Below, piece by piece: positions 63,061 to 64,000 of a stretch of 64,000 nt of DNA. The translations under genes and the position numbers were made by a program. The DNA lies in the NCBI GenBank assembly GCA_951217055.1, contig OX578279.1, forward strand, positions 25,818,173 to 25,882,172. Direction: 5' to 3'. Source of the DNA: Gerris lacustris (Eukaryota > Arthropoda > Insecta > Hemiptera > Gerridae). Positions within the stretch are counted from its first letter, which is position 1, and every line of letters begins with the position of its first letter. The notes under the pieces were generated by a model, which made no database searches, was not told the origin of the DNA, and was given only the letters and a program-made list of their open reading frames with translations.

Positions 63061-64000
63061 ATGCATTACTTTACACACATTAATAACACATAAAACAATA
63101 TCTACTTTAAAAACCTTTAAACTTTGACACTTGGACCCAACAAAAAAATAACCATCTCAACGTCCTTAACAAATAATTCAAATACGTTGATTTCACGTTC
63201 TACAACAAAAGTTTAAATAAAAAAAGACGATCGGATTTTGAAATCACTACCTTAGTATAATAAAAAAGCCTTAACCAGTTCAGTACAAAAACGTGATATT
63301 ATTAACTTATTTTTATATTAAACAAATGTTATTGTAATTTCACACTTGACATAAGGTCATAGACATCATAATGTCTCAGACAAGTTAATCTTCCTTGCAC
63401 ACATGAGAGCTTTACAGTAATAGTATTATCGTATTTTAATCTGAGTATTGTAAACACAGGTTCGAGAGGAACGAACAAACTTCGATGCTGAAACTTACTG
63501 ATAGCATTGAAGGTCTGGAAACTTGAAGGTAGAGAAAATGAAACTGATAGCAGAAAGTTTTGGTTAATCTAAAAAGACAATGCGATTGGAACTTGGTATT
63601 GAGGGAGAACAACTCCGTGTAGGGTAGAGGTACCAGCTACCTCTTAACTAACATTTACTTTCAATTCCTTTAAAAATGGATAAACATAAAATGTAACTCT
63701 GTCTAATTAAGAACTGGAGCTTAACTTCGGACGATTATACCGTAAATTCAAAACAATTTTCTCATCAATTTTTTTATATTTTGTTTGAAGTAAACTAAAG
63801 TAACCAAAGATCAAACAATGTAACATTCATAATCCGACGATTGTGATTAGAATACTGCAATAATATTGGTTCAACCAGTAAATCCAAAAAGTTCTGCATT
63901 ACGTTCTTTATGCATGTAACAGAAAAGCATAAGAGTACTTGGTGACCCACATACACAAAAAAAGGACTTTTTTTCTTTTCTCTCTGTGTTCTCCATTATA
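63061..64000. other. AT-rich intergenic DNA, no gene seen
   Basis: AT-rich to the end of the window. No open frame of note, no repeat with clear units. Confidence 0.6.

Overview
This window looks like AT-rich, gene-poor nuclear DNA from a eukaryote, most likely an arthropod or another invertebrate. The reasons are the very high A+T content, more than a dozen long (TA)n microsatellites, long poly-A/T and poly-C/G runs, several palindromic MITE-like elements, and a dispersed repeat carrying the 'AAATTTCATnAAAATCGG ... GACAGACAGAC' motif that I associate with arthropod repeat tails (from memory, not searched). The species cannot be named from this sequence alone. The longest ATG-initiated open frames are about 130 codons. 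They are low-complexity, are tandem-repeat translations, or run through microsatellites, so I annotate no protein-coding gene with confidence. I found no rRNA, no complete tRNA, no CRISPR array and no bacterial-type operon.

Layout. 1-10 kb: AT-rich desert with a 31-bp minisatellite (741-957), a (TA)n tract (3467-3549), a C18 run (7213-7230) and two less AT-rich islands (about 4.8-5.5 and 9.4-10.0 kb). 10-24 kb: first copy of the dispersed repeat (10938-11422), an A37 run, and three elements with terminal inverted repeats. These are a 566-bp element (14136-14701), a 571-bp fold-back element (19346-19916) and a 468-bp Harbinger-like MITE flanked by TTA (22765-23232). A compact palindrome lies at 22591-22721. 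24-39 kb: desert with G runs, several (TA)n tracts, a duplicated 47-bp unit next to two (TA)n tracts (30.5-31.0 kb), a 5' fragment of the dispersed repeat (31995-32042) and a two-copy tandem repeat of about 267 bp (36864-37400). 39-48 kb: purine-rich and less AT-rich islands, a 21-bp minisatellite (43654-43951) and compound (TA)n/T30 tracts. 48-64 kb: second full copy of the dispersed repeat (49976-50570), a 584-bp near-complete hairpin element (54577-55160), a perfect 61-bp inverted repeat with a tRNA-like loop (56510-56663), two more (TA)n tracts, and a final less AT-rich block (62.4-63.06 kb).

No genes are seen working together. What connects the window is repeat biology: non-autonomous palindromic elements, slippage-prone tracts, and many strand-biased purine-rich patches sharing a GGGGTAGAAA-like core. 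The less AT-rich islands are the best places to look for exons or conserved regulatory elements, but a comparison with related genomes would be needed to call any of them functional.
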